This document shows positions 1 to 8,205 of a stretch of DNA of 12,309 nucleotides, in pieces (the stretch's first letter is position 1; each line of letters starts with the position of its first letter). Both the position numbers and the translations under genes were made by a program. The notes beneath the pieces were generated by a model. It was not told the DNA's origin, made no database searches, and worked only from the letters and a program-made list of their open reading frames with translations. Origin of the DNA: Site-B1 sp963722665. Its GTDB lineage: Bacteria > Bacteroidota > Bacteroidia > Flavobacteriales > Flavobacteriaceae. The stretch spans positions 1 through 12,309 of the forward strand of contig CAVRNW010000028.1 of NCBI GenBank assembly GCA_963722665.1, written 5' to 3'.

Positions 1-603
1 TTGTAAATCAGGGTATTTAACTCGCAGTTTATTAAAGAATTCAAAAGTTTCAGATGGTGTCAATATACCTAAGGTATCTGGCAGGAGAACTCTCTTTATA
101 GGCTGGGTTTTTAAAAAATCCAGAAATTCTATCACATAGTCCTGAGAATTTCTCATTCCATTGCTCCAGTCCTCTAAATAGACATTAGTATCTATTCCAT
201 TATCCTTCGCTTTATTTATAACTTGTTGTATTTCAGAGAAATGCTGCTTGGGTGTTTTTTTTAATTGATGGGTCAAATGATTCATTGACCCTTTAGTCAA
301 CAGATTTTGAACTCGTGCTCCTGCGTCTAACATCCATTTTATCGATTGGCCTCCATCTACAAATGTCAGGACCTCAATCCTGTTTAAATAGCCCATTTCT
401 TTGGCCCAATCGGTTATTGCCTTTACAGCTTTGAATTCACCTTCAGACACTCTGGCTGAAGCCACTTCTATTCTGTCTACACCCAATTCTTCCAATAACA
501 ATTTTGCAATGGTGAGTTTTTCAGAAACCGAAAATGATACACCCGATGTTTGTTCTCCATCTCGAAGTGTAGTATCCATTATTTCGATCTTTCTTCTTTT
601 CAT
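1..603 (-). CDS. 2-isopropylmalate synthase-like DRE-TIM enzyme (N-terminal 201 residues, cut by window edge)
   Basis: Likely condenses acetyl-CoA with a 2-oxoacid, most probably 2-oxoisovalerate to 2-isopropylmalate, the first committed step of leucine synthesis in the cytoplasm. The visible 201 residues open with the family signature DTTLRDGEQ at residues 10-18, where R14 and D15 are the expected catalytic and metal-binding positions. The barrel continues through LTKGSMNHL, ETNVYLEDW-like (here DTNVYLEDW) and LLPDTLG segments. The HxH metal motif and any C-terminal leucine-binding domain lie outside the window. The start is the ATG at 603; an in-frame stop lies just upstream at 634-636. It follows leuD by 30 bp on the same strand, so it is probably cotranscribed with leuCD. 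It resembles the second LeuA-type paralogue found beside leuCD in Bacteroidota. Citramalate or homocitrate synthase cannot be excluded, because LeuCD also serves the citramalate route. No gene symbol is given because which paralogue this is cannot be settled here. Confidence 0.85.
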   Translation of the reverse strand, partial: MKRRKIEIMDTTLRDGEQTSGVSFSVSEKLTIAKLLLEELGVDRIEVASARVSEGEFKAVKAITDWAKEMGYLNRIEVLTFVDGGQSIKWMLDAGARVQNLLTKGSMNHLTHQLKKTPKQHFSEIQQVINKAKDNGIDTNVYLEDWSNGMRNSQDYVIEFLDFLKTQPIKRVLLPDTLGILTPSETFEFFNKLRVKYPDLQ

Positions 604-633
604 TTTGGGTATTAAAAACGTAAATTCTTTATT

Positions 634-1231
634 TTAGAAGGGACGTGTTTGTGCAAACTCATGAATGTCGGATTTCATTTTTTGTAAATAGTCTATATCG
701 TCAAATCCATTCAACATATTGTCTTTTTTATATTTACTGATTTCAAAATTTTCTGTTTCACCCGTAGCTAATAAAGTGACCGATTGTTGTGGTAAATTAA
801 CCTCAATTTGTGTAATTAGGATCAGCTTCAATGGCATCAAAAACCTTTTGAGAAAATTCCGTACTCACCTGGACCGGAAGAACTCCTATATTCAGACAAT
901 TATTCTTAAAAATATCAGCAAAAAATGAAGATATCACACATCTGAATCCGAAATCATAAACTGCCCAGGCAGCATGTTCCCTTGAAGAACCAGATCCGAA
1001 GTTCTTACCTCCAACTAAAATTTTTCCGCTGTATTTAACATCATTTAAAACAAAATCAGCTTTTGGAGTGCCATCAGAATTATATCTCCAATCTCTAAAC
1101 AAATTATCTCCAAAACCTTTTCTTTCCGTAGCCTTTAGAAAACGTGCAGGAATGATTTGATCTGTATCTACATTCTCTATAGATAAAGGATATGCAGAGC
1201 TTTTTAATATATTGAACTTATCGTATGCCAT
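634..1231 (-). CDS. leuD: 3-isopropylmalate dehydratase small subunit LeuD, interrupted by an apparent +1 frameshift
   Basis: The small (swivel-domain) subunit pairs with LeuC to isomerise 2-isopropylmalate to 3-isopropylmalate in leucine synthesis. Residues 20-31 carry the NVDTDQIIPARF motif and residues 75-87 the GKNFGSGSSREHA substrate loop. The first frame stops at 803-805 after 142 codons, ending with an out-of-frame tail after ADPN139. The remaining C-terminus (TQIEVNLPQQ... to NGFDDIDYL... and the end at 634) is intact one frame over. Removing one base at about 814-815 restores a 198-residue protein, the usual length for this family. Strictly, the sequence as given encodes a truncated product and could be labelled a pseudogene. 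A sequencing or assembly indel is the simpler explanation, because the second half has kept its reading frame and conserved residues. It starts 13 bp after the leuC stop and ends 30 bp before the LeuA-like gene. Confidence 0.9.
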
Positions 1232-1244
1232 TTTATTAGTTTGA

Positions 1245-2651
1245 TTAATTAACCAATTCCATTAATTTTCTTGGATCTGTAACTACTCCTGTTACCGCAG
1301 CAGCAGCAGCTACCAATGGACTAGCCAATAGTGTTCTTGCACCAGGACCTTGCCTTCCTTCAAAATTACGATTTGATGTACTTACGGCATATTTCCCAGC
1401 AGGAATTTTATCATCATTCATAGCCAAACATGCAGAACAGCCAGGTTCCCTTAAGGCAAATCCGGCTTCAGTAAAGATGTCTAAAAGTCCTTCTTCCTTT
1501 ATTTTTCGTTCTACTTCATGAGATCCGGGAACTAACCAGGCAGTTATATGGTCTGCTTTCTTTCGTCCTTTTACTATTGAAGCAAATGCTCTGAAGTCTT
1601 CTATTCGACCATTGGTACAAGAGCCTATGAATACATAGTCTACCTTTTTACCCAGCATGGCTTCTTTTTCATGGTATCCCATGTAATCCAAAGATTTATT
1701 GAATGTAGCCTTTCCGCCTTCCAATTGATCTGAAGTTGGAATATTTTTAGAAATGCCCATTCCCATTCCGGGATTGGTTCCATAGGTGATCATTGGCTCA
1801 ATATCAGATGCATCAAAAATATATACTTTATCAAACACAGCATCTTCATCTGTTTTTAAAGTCTTCCAGTATGTCATAGCCTTATCCCAATCGGTTCCCT
1901 TAGGAGTAAACATTCTGCCTTTAATGTATTCAAAGGTTTTTTCATCAGGAGCTATCATACCACCGCGAGCACCCATTTCAATACTTAGATTGCAAACGGT
2001 CATACGTCCTTCCATACTCATATTTTTGAATACATCGCCAGCATATTCTACAAAATATCCAGTGGCTCCTGAAGTAGATAATTTTGAGATTATGTATAAA
2101 GCAACATCCTTTGGGGTTACTCCTAAACCTAACTGACCATTTATGTTAATGACCATCTTTTTAGGTTTTGGTTGCATGATGCATTGTGTTGCCAAAACCA
2201 TTTCCACTTCTGATGTCCCGATACCAAAAGCAACAGCGCCAAAAGCACCATGGGTAGATGTATGCGAATCACCACAAACAATGGTAGCTCCCGGTAATGT
2301 TATTCCATTTTCGGGACCAACAACATGAACAATACCATTTTTATCATGACCTAATCCCCAATGAGTAATTCCGTATTCCTTTGAATTTTCTTCTAATGCC
2401 TTTAACTGATTTGCAGACAAGGGATCCTGAACCGGTAAATGCTGATTGATAGTTGGTGTATTATGATCGGCCGTTGCAAACGTGCGTTCCGGACTCAAAA
2501 CGCCAATTCCCCGTTGTTTTAAACCAAGAAATGCCACAGGGCTCGTAACTTCATGTATCAAATGCCTATCTATAAAAAACACGTCAGGGCCATCTTTTAT
2601 TTTTCTAACAACATGCGAATCCCAAACTTTATCGAACAATGTATTTTTCAT
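1245..2651 (-). CDS. leuC: 3-isopropylmalate dehydratase large subunit LeuC
   Basis: The aconitase-family large subunit holds the [4Fe-4S] cluster for isomerisation of 2-isopropylmalate to 3-isopropylmalate, in complex with LeuD. From the chosen start the protein is 468 residues, matching the usual LeuC length. Cluster ligands are visible as C345 in FIGSCTNGR and C405 and C408 in EPGCSACLA. Other aconitase signatures are ADHNTPT (61-67), CGDSHTSTHGAFG (126-138) and the C-terminal SNRNFEGRQGPG stretch (426-437). An in-frame ATG 33 bp upstream (2684) would add eleven basic residues (MKMQLKKRYII). I prefer 2651 because family members begin near KTLFDKVWDSHVV. It is the first gene of the leuC-leuD-LeuA-like cluster. 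No Shine-Dalgarno sequence precedes it, and no convincing promoter was identified upstream. The gene appears intact. Confidence 0.97.
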   Translation of the reverse strand: MKNTLFDKVWDSHVVRKIKDGPDVFFIDRHLIHEVTSPVAFLGLKQRGIGVLSPERTFATADHNTPTINQHLPVQDPLSANQLKALEENSKEYGITHWGLGHDKNGIVHVVGPENGITLPGATIVCGDSHTSTHGAFGAVAFGIGTSEVEMVLATQCIMQPKPKKMVININGQLGLGVTPKDVALYIISKLSTSGATGYFVEYAGDVFKNMSMEGRMTVCNLSIEMGARGGMIAPDEKTFEYIKGRMFTPKGTDWDKAMTYWKTLKTDEDAVFDKVYIFDASDIEPMITYGTNPGMGMGISKNIPTSDQLEGGKATFNKSLDYMGYHEKEAMLGKKVDYVFIGSCTNGRIEDFRAFASIVKGRKKADHITAWLVPGSHEVERKIKEEGLLDIFTEAGFALREPGCSACLAMNDDKIPAGKYAVSTSNRNFEGRQGPGARTLLASPLVAAAAAVTGVVTDPRKLMELVN

Positions 2652-2970
2652 TATAATGTATCGCTTTTTTAACTGCATTTTCAATATAAATTATAATGAA
2701 AACACTATAAGTCAGCGAAGTTAAATTTTGGATTATTCTAAATGGAAGTTGTATTTTTTGTTTTACGATGTTTAACCCATTTATATTACATATAAAATGC
2801 TAAATACCAGTTTCTTAAGTCGGCCTATAAACCTATAACTAAAGAACAAAAAGATAATTTGAATTTCCCAGATAAAAGTTCTGTTAATATTTTAAAAAAA
2901 GAAATAGGATTTTTAAAAAATTGATAACGCATTTAATCACTGACAATCAATTATTTTGATTTGAAATTTT
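2652..2970. other. Intergenic region between the ABC transporter and leuC, no convincing gene
   Basis: This AT-rich stretch of 319 bases separates two minus-strand genes, so it should contain the 3' end of the transporter transcript and the leuC promoter. A small AT-only inverted repeat (AATCAA at 2945-2950, TTGATT at 2956-2961) lies just past the transporter stop. It lacks a clear T-tract in the direction of transcription, so I do not call it a terminator. No clean TTG...TAnnTTTG promoter was found for leuC. On the plus strand 2796-2924 is open for 42 codons and ends in TGA, but it has no in-frame start codon and no recognisable product. Confidence 0.6.
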
Positions 2971-4746
2971 TTAAATCTTCGCCTGATAGGTGTACAAATC
3001 AAAATATCTGCCTTCAGCAGCTATAAGTTCATCATGTGTGCCGCGTTCTGCAATTCGCCCTGCTTCAATTACCAATATCTGATCCGCTTTTCTAATAGTA
3101 CTCAACCTATGCGCAATAACAATAGTTGTTCTATTCTTGATGAGTTCATCCAAACTTTTCTGAATCAGGCTTTCACTTTCGGTATCCAGACTTGAAGTTG
3201 CTTCATCTAAAATAATGATTTTTGGATCGGCCAAGATCGCTCTTGCAATTGCCAATCGCTGACGCTGACCCCCTGAAAGTTTCACTCCTCTTTCCCCTAT
3301 CAAAGTATCTAATCCTTTATCAAATCGATCTGTGAACTCATTTACGTATGCAGCATTTACTGCATTTAATAATTCATCTTCTGTAGCATTTGGTCTTGGA
3401 AACATAATATTTTCTCTGATGGTTCCTTCAAACAAGAATTCGTCTTGTAATACAACTCCTAAATGCTTTCTATAGCTATTCAGCTTCACTTTGGACAGAT
3501 CCTGACCGTCGATTGTTATTTTCCCCGATTTAGGATTTAAAAAAGTTGCAGATAATCCGGCCATGGTGGATTTACCTGAACCAGAACTTCCTACCAAGGC
3601 AGTCACTGAACCTGATGGGGCTTTAAAATCTATATTATGTAATACCTCTTTTCCTTCTTCGTAAGAAAAAGATACATCTTCAAAAACCAACTCACCTTTT
3701 ATATCATCTAATTCAATGGTCCTGTCTTCATTATCTTCTTCTGCAGTCTTATTCATAAGTTCTTCGGTTCTATCGAGCCCTGCAAGAGCTTCTGTTAACT
3801 GACTTCCAATATTGCTCATTTGAACAATTGGTGCTATCATAAAACCAAGCAATAATGTAAAGGATAGAAAATCTCCAACGGTTAATTCACCAGTCATGAT
3901 CTTATATCCACCAATACCCATAATTCCAGTAGAGGCTATCCCCAACAAAAAGGTAGAAGAACTAGTCATAAAGGCAGTTGCCGTTAAGCTCTTTTTTACA
4001 TTTTGAAACAACTTATCCACTCCTTTTTCGAAAGACTTATTTTCTTGGTCTTCCGCATTAAAAGCCTTAATTACCCGAACGCCTGCAAGTGTTTCTGTAA
4101 GTCGGCCAGTGACCTCTGCATTAATAACCCCTCGAGCTCTAAATATAGGTCTAATGTATCCAAATGCTTTTAAGGCAATAAAGCCGAATATTGCTACGGG
4201 CACCAGAACAAACAAGGTCATGGATGGACTTATACTTATTAATAAAAACAAGGAGATAGCAGCAGTAATCGTACCTCCAACCATTTGAACCAAACCAGTG
4301 CCTACAAGATTACGAACTCCTTCTACATCAGTCATTATTCGAGATACCAATGCACCGGATTTTGTGTTATCAAAAAAACTTATGGGTAATGAAAGTACTT
4401 TTTTCTGTACTTGAGCCCTCAGTTCTGAAATTAAAAATTGAGCTTGAACACTTAAAATTCGTGTGAGTAGAAAGGAGGTCACTGCCTGAACCAAAATGGC
4501 AATCCCAACAATTAGTAAAAGGTTGTACAGTTGATCATAATCTTTATTAGGAATAACGTCATCCAATAAAGCTTTACTTTTCCATGGTAAAACCAAACTT
4601 GATAATCTACTGAGCACAATTAATATTAATCCAACAAACACGAGTTTTCGTCGAGGCCAAATAATTGTTTTAAAGGCCTTGGCCATTGTAACTTTTGGTT
4701 TCTTTTTTTTGGTAATATCTGCCGAATTCTTTTTCAGGTATTGCAT
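2971..4746 (-). CDS. Exporter-type ABC transporter, fused permease and ATPase (MsbA-like family)
   Basis: A half-transporter of 591 residues, expected to act as a homodimer in the inner membrane and export a lipid, peptide or drug; the substrate cannot be read from the sequence. A lysine-rich cytoplasmic N-terminus (about 1-30) is followed by a type-1 exporter membrane domain with roughly six hydrophobic segments between residues 35 and 312. The ATPase domain starts near 350. Walker A is GSSGSGKST at 386-394, the Q-loop glutamine is Q434, the signature is LSGGQ at 490-494, Walker B with catalytic glutamate is IIILDE at 510-515, and the switch histidine is H546 in AHRLS. All catalytic elements are present, so it should be active. 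The length is typical for MsbA/MdlB-like proteins. It stands alone, with long non-coding gaps on both sides. The resemblance to MsbA is at fold level only, so lipid A flipping should not be assumed. Confidence 0.93.
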   Translation of the reverse strand: MQYLKKNSADITKKKKPKVTMAKAFKTIIWPRRKLVFVGLILIVLSRLSSLVLPWKSKALLDDVIPNKDYDQLYNLLLIVGIAILVQAVTSFLLTRILSVQAQFLISELRAQVQKKVLSLPISFFDNTKSGALVSRIMTDVEGVRNLVGTGLVQMVGGTITAAISLFLLISISPSMTLFVLVPVAIFGFIALKAFGYIRPIFRARGVINAEVTGRLTETLAGVRVIKAFNAEDQENKSFEKGVDKLFQNVKKSLTATAFMTSSSTFLLGIASTGIMGIGGYKIMTGELTVGDFLSFTLLLGFMIAPIVQMSNIGSQLTEALAGLDRTEELMNKTAEEDNEDRTIELDDIKGELVFEDVSFSYEEGKEVLHNIDFKAPSGSVTALVGSSGSGKSTMAGLSATFLNPKSGKITIDGQDLSKVKLNSYRKHLGVVLQDEFLFEGTIRENIMFPRPNATEDELLNAVNAAYVNEFTDRFDKGLDTLIGERGVKLSGGQRQRLAIARAILADPKIIILDEATSSLDTESESLIQKSLDELIKNRTTIVIAHRLSTIRKADQILVIEAGRIAERGTHDELIAAEGRYFDLYTYQAKI

Positions 4747-4867
4747 ATACTTTTTATTATATAAAAAAATTGTTTGTAAAAATAGTTAATCTTAAAGTAC
4801 CGAAAAGAATTAAGATCCAAATAAAGAAATCTTTTGAAAGTCAACTTTTCATTATTGAATTATTTAT

Positions 4868-4897
4868 AAAAAAAAGCGTCCATGGAATATGAACGCT
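4868..4897 (-). terminator. Rho-independent terminator of the alcohol dehydrogenase gene
   Basis: Read on the minus strand, a 7-bp stem (AGCGTTC pairing with GGACGCT, including one G-U pair) encloses a 9-base loop and is followed at once by a run of eight T. It lies about 25 bp past the restored stop codon of the dehydrogenase at 4922, on the same strand. The tract points away from that gene and towards the ABC transporter, so it should isolate the two. Confidence 0.8.
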
Positions 4898-4921
4898 ATA
4901 TAAATTTATGTTTTCAAATTC

Positions 4922-5930
4922 TTAAGCCTTAAGAACTAATCGGTATCGTGCTTTACCATCTTCCAGATGCTTAATTGCTTTATTGACATCTGCCATTTTG
5001 AATTCTTCAACGGTTGGATAAATATTATGTCTGACACAAAATTCCAGCATGGTTCTGGTCAAGCGCTATACTGCCCAACGGACTTCCAGCTACCGATTTT
5101 TCTCCACCAATTAATGTGAATGCCGGAATCGCCATAGGTTCTAATACTGCTCCAACGTTATGAAATCGTCCTTTAGGTGCTAAAGTTGTTAAATAAGAAT
5201 TCCAGTCCAGAGTCACATTCGTAGTATTTAAAATGAAGTTCAAAGTTCCAGTTATACTTTCTAACTCTTTTGGATCTCTGGAATTAATGACCTTATGAGC
5301 TCCCATTTTTAAGATCTGCTCCTTTTTTGCCGGATTAGAGCTAAAAGCTGTTACTTCACAACCCCAGGCTGATAAGAATTTTAGAGCCATATGGCCTAAT
5401 CCTCCAATACCAATGACACCAACTTTATCTGTTGGCTTCACTCCTGCCAAAATTATTGGGTTAAAAACGGTAATTCCTCCACATAATAAAGGACCGGCTT
5501 TTGCCTTATTAATTCCTTTAGGCAACGGAATTGCCCATGACCAGTGACTGCGCACATAATCGCCAAAACCACCATGACGACCCACTATGGTTTGTTCTGC
5601 AGTACCACATAAATGCTGGCTACCATCCATACATTGATCACAGTACATACAGGACCCTGAATACCATCCTAAGCCTACAATATCACCAACATTTAAATTT
5701 TTTACTTCATTGCCTACTGCGACAACTTTACCAACTATTTCATGACCGGGGACAAAAGGGTATTGAGTCATGCCCCATTCGTTATTCAACATGCTAAGAT
5801 CGGAATGGCAAATTCCGCAATATTCAACCTTGATATCGACTTGCTCAGTACCTAATTCAGGTAGTTCGTATTGAAATTTTTCCAGTTTACCTCCAGCAGA
5901 ACTTGCTGCAAATGCATTTACTTTTATCAT
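4922..5930 (-). CDS. Zinc-dependent NAD(P)-linked alcohol dehydrogenase (YahK/cinnamyl-alcohol type), with an apparent +1 frameshift near the 3' end
   Basis: A medium-chain dehydrogenase that should interconvert aldehydes and primary alcohols, using NADPH by analogy with YahK and cinnamyl alcohol dehydrogenases. Catalytic zinc ligands are C38 (in CGICHSD), H63 (in GHE) and C150. The structural zinc site is C94, C97, C100 and C108. The Rossmann glycine motif is GIGGLG at 174-179. In the sequence as given the frame stops at 5025 after 301 residues, with a non-homologous tail after SIAL. Removing one C at about 5060 (plus strand) continues as TRTMLEFCVRHNIYP and on to RYRLVLKA, ending at 4922. 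That gives a 335-residue protein of normal family length. The last ~40 residues of the family are thus present but out of frame. The alternatives are an indel error or a recent inactivating mutation. It is flanked by its own candidate promoter and terminator, so it is probably monocistronic. Confidence 0.9.
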
Positions 5931-5944
5931 TATTTGTTTTTATA

Positions 5945-5972
5945 TAAATATACAATTTCTGAGAATCCACAA
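5945..5972 (-). promoter_or_regulatory. Candidate Bacteroidota-type promoter for the alcohol dehydrogenase
   Basis: On the minus strand a TTG (5970-5972) is followed after 17 bases by TATATTTA (5945-5952), seven of eight matches to the TAnnTTTG -7 element of Bacteroidota sigma factor promoters. It sits 14 bases before the ATG at 5930, giving a short A-rich leader without a Shine-Dalgarno sequence. Such AT-rich matches also arise by chance, so this is a suggestion only. Confidence 0.4.
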
Positions 5973-6010
5973 TATTAATTTTTTGTTAAGCCTTGTCTGA
6001 ATTTATAAAC

Positions 6011-6036
6011 AAAAAAAGCATCCCTTTAGGAATGCT
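6011..6036 (-). terminator. Rho-independent terminator after acs and the small basic gene
   Basis: On the minus strand an 8-bp stem (AGCATTCC with GGGATGCT, one G-U pair) closes a four-base TAAA loop and is followed by seven T. It lies about 64 bp beyond the stop codon of the 34-residue gene and upstream of the alcohol dehydrogenase promoter. It therefore marks the end of the acs transcript. Confidence 0.85.
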
Positions 6037-6099
6037 ATAATTTTCAATAAAAACGCACAATTCTAGTACATGATTATTAACAAAAAAAGAGTGGTAAAA

Positions 6100-6204
6100 T
6101 TATTCTCTTTTTGACTTCTTAGCGCGTTTAGCTGCCTTTTTTTCTTTTGGTGTTAAAAGAGGTTCCTTTTTAACATTCTTCTTTGCGTCTTGTGATTTTG
6201 CCAT
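6100..6204 (-). CDS. Small lysine-rich basic protein, 34 residues, function unknown
   Basis: A short reading frame of 34 codons with an ATG start at 6204 and a TAA stop at 6100-6102. It begins MAKSQDAKKNVKKEP and continues with a TPKEKKAAKRAKK segment. Fourteen of 34 residues are lysine or arginine, and there are no cysteines or hydrophobic stretches. It is therefore probably cytoplasmic and could contact nucleic acid or the ribosome, but that is inference. It begins 40 bp after the acs stop and ends before a strong terminator, so it is likely cotranscribed with acs. From memory, similar tiny MAKSQ...KEP proteins occur across Bacteroidota, which would support a real gene; I could not run a search. 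No function is assigned. Confidence 0.65.
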   Translation of the reverse strand: MAKSQDAKKNVKKEPLLTPKEKKAAKRAKKSKRE

Positions 6205-6244
6205 GATGTTTTAATTTTTAATTAAAGATAAGAATATTTTTAAC

Positions 6245-8152
6245 TTACAATGCATTGTCCATTATCTGTTGAACTACTTCCGGGTTCAATAAGGTACTTG
6301 TATCACCTAAATTACTGGTGTCTTTACAAGCGATTTTACGTAAAATTCGTCTCATGATCTTCCCGGAGCGTGTTTTAGGCAAACCTGAAACAAACTGAAT
6401 TTTTTCTAACTTAGCTATTGGTCCAATATGCTCTGTAATGATCTGATTGATTTCCTTACGTAAATTGTTCTGATCACGACCTTCTCCTGTTTCTTTTAGG
6501 ATAACATAACCATATAAGGCATTTCCTTTAATATCGTGAGGGAAGCCAACAATAGCAGATTCTGCAACTGCCTGATGCTCATTGATAGCATCTTCAATAG
6601 GTGCAGTTCCTAAATTATGTCCAGAAACAATGATCACATCATCCACTCGACCCGTAATTCTGTAAAAGCCCACAGTATCTCTCAAAGCGCCATCTCCTGT
6701 AAAGTACATATTTTTATAAGTTGAAAAATACGTATCCCTGTAACGTTTATGATCTCCCCAAATAGTCCTTGCCATTGATGGCCAGGGGAATTTTATGCAT
6801 AGTCTTCCATCTACCTGGTTTTCTTTTATTTCCTGTCCGTTTTCATCCATTAAGGCTGGTTGAATTCCTGGAAAAGGCAATGTTGCATAAGTAGGAATTG
6901 TTGGTGTTGCGAATGGTATTGGCGTGATCATAATACCTCCTGTTTCTGTTTGCCACCATGTATCCACAATTGGGCTTTTCTTTTTACCAACATTATCGTT
7001 ATACCAATGCCAGGCTTCTTCGTTTATTGGCTCGCCCACTGTTCCCAAGACCTTTAACGAGGACAGATCGTATTTTTCAACGAAGTTCAAATTCTCTTTT
7101 GCCAATGCTCGAATAGCTGTTGGAGCTGTATAGAACTGAGTGATTTTATGCTTTTGTACTATTTCCCAAAATCGTCCCCAATCAGGATAGGTCGGAACAC
7201 CCTCAAACATGACCGTTGTCGCGCCATTAGCTAGCGGACCATATACAATATAGCTATGGCCAGTAATCCAACCAATATCTGCCGTACACCAATAGATATC
7301 TTCTTCTTTATATTGAAACACATTTTTAAAAGTGTAAGCAGTATATACCATATATCCAGCTATGGTGTGCACCATACCCTTAGGTTTTCCAGTTGAACCG
7401 GAAGTATATAAAATGAATAAAGGATCCTCGGCATCCATTATTTCTGGTTCACATATTTGATTAGCTGAATTTAATAATGGCTGTAACCATTTATCACGGC
7501 CATCTTTCATATTTATTTTTGAATTGATTCGATTAACAACTAAAACGGTATCAACACAAGGACAACTCTCTAATGCTTCGTCAACAATGCCTTTAAGATC
7601 GATGGTTTTTGCACCACGGTAAGATCCATCTGAAGTCAGAACCATTTTACACTCACTATCATTGATACGAGTGGACAAAGCCTTAGATGAAAAACCGGCA
7701 AATACTACAGAATGGATGGCTCCTATTCGTGCACATGCTAAAACTGAAATAGCTAATTCAGGAATCATAGGTAAATAGATACATACACGATCTCCTTTTT
7801 TGATGCCTTCATCCTTTAGCACATTGGCCATTTCACAAACTCGTTCATGTAATTGTTTGTAGGTAATATGTTGAGCTTTTTCCTTTGGATCATTTGGTTC
7901 AAATAAAATAGCAGTTTTATCACCTCTCGTGTGTAAATGTCGGTCAATACAATTTTCGGTAATATTCAATTTTGCTCCTTCATACCATTTCACTTCTGGT
8001 TTTTCAAAATCCCAGCTTAAAACATTGGTCCATTTTTTTCGCCATACGAAATGCTCTTCTGCAACTTCCTCCCAGAAAACTTCTGGATTTCTTACTGATT
8101 TTCGATAGACCTGGAAATACTCTTCTAAGTGTTTTATATGATAATTGCTCAT
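6245..8152 (-). CDS. acs: Acetyl-CoA synthetase, AMP-forming
   Basis: Activates acetate to acetyl-CoA in the cytoplasm through acetyl-AMP, with ATP going to AMP and pyrophosphate. This is the high-affinity, effectively irreversible route of acetate use. The protein has 635 residues, close to the usual ~650. The adenylate-forming P-loop TSGSTGKPKG is at 250-259, and WWQTETGG at 399-406 includes the tryptophan that restricts the acyl pocket to acetate. The hinge GRVDDVIIVSGH starts at 501. The C-terminal catalytic lysine is K598 in KTRSGKIMRR, the site acetylated by Pat-type enzymes in other bacteria. All key residues are present. It lies 123 bp downstream of the ADP-forming synthetase on the same strand, with a long palindrome between them, and is followed by the small basic gene. 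Whether the two synthetases share a transcript is unclear. Confidence 0.96.
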   Translation of the reverse strand: MSNYHIKHLEEYFQVYRKSVRNPEVFWEEVAEEHFVWRKKWTNVLSWDFEKPEVKWYEGAKLNITENCIDRHLHTRGDKTAILFEPNDPKEKAQHITYKQLHERVCEMANVLKDEGIKKGDRVCIYLPMIPELAISVLACARIGAIHSVVFAGFSSKALSTRINDSECKMVLTSDGSYRGAKTIDLKGIVDEALESCPCVDTVLVVNRINSKINMKDGRDKWLQPLLNSANQICEPEIMDAEDPLFILYTSGSTGKPKGMVHTIAGYMVYTAYTFKNVFQYKEEDIYWCTADIGWITGHSYIVYGPLANGATTVMFEGVPTYPDWGRFWEIVQKHKITQFYTAPTAIRALAKENLNFVEKYDLSSLKVLGTVGEPINEEAWHWYNDNVGKKKSPIVDTWWQTETGGIMITPIPFATPTIPTYATLPFPGIQPALMDENGQEIKENQVDGRLCIKFPWPSMARTIWGDHKRYRDTYFSTYKNMYFTGDGALRDTVGFYRITGRVDDVIIVSGHNLGTAPIEDAINEHQAVAESAIVGFPHDIKGNALYGYVILKETGEGRDQNNLRKEINQIITEHIGPIAKLEKIQFVSGLPKTRSGKIMRRILRKIACKDTSNLGDTSTLLNPEVVQQIMDNAL

Positions 8153-8205
8153 AGTGTGATATTATTTGCTTTTTTAAAATTGAATTGAAGCAATTTACAT
8201 AGAAA

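Noticed and set aside
803..830. Programmed ribosomal frameshifting in leuD
   Set aside because: No slippery heptamer, rare-codon or internal Shine-Dalgarno arrangement is visible, and a second unrelated gene in the window has a similar single-base break, which favours indel errors.
634..840. A separate 68-residue gene downstream of the leuD stop
   Set aside because: Its sequence is the LeuD C-terminus (NGFDDIDYL region) in a shifted frame, so it belongs to leuD.
1786..2328. Plus-strand reading frames inside leuC
   Set aside because: They are antisense to an intact, highly conserved leuC and show no family motif of their own; likewise for plus-strand frames inside acs, acd and the dehydrogenase.
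2796..2924. Plus-strand open stretch of 42 codons with protein-like composition (contains KPITKEQKDN), ending in TGA
   Set aside because: No in-frame ATG, GTG or TTG near its beginning, a stop immediately upstream, and no recognised family. It could be a gene remnant but cannot be supported.
2942..2965. AT-only inverted repeat after the ABC transporter as a terminator
   Set aside because: The stem is six A/T-rich pairs with no clear T-tract in the right direction.
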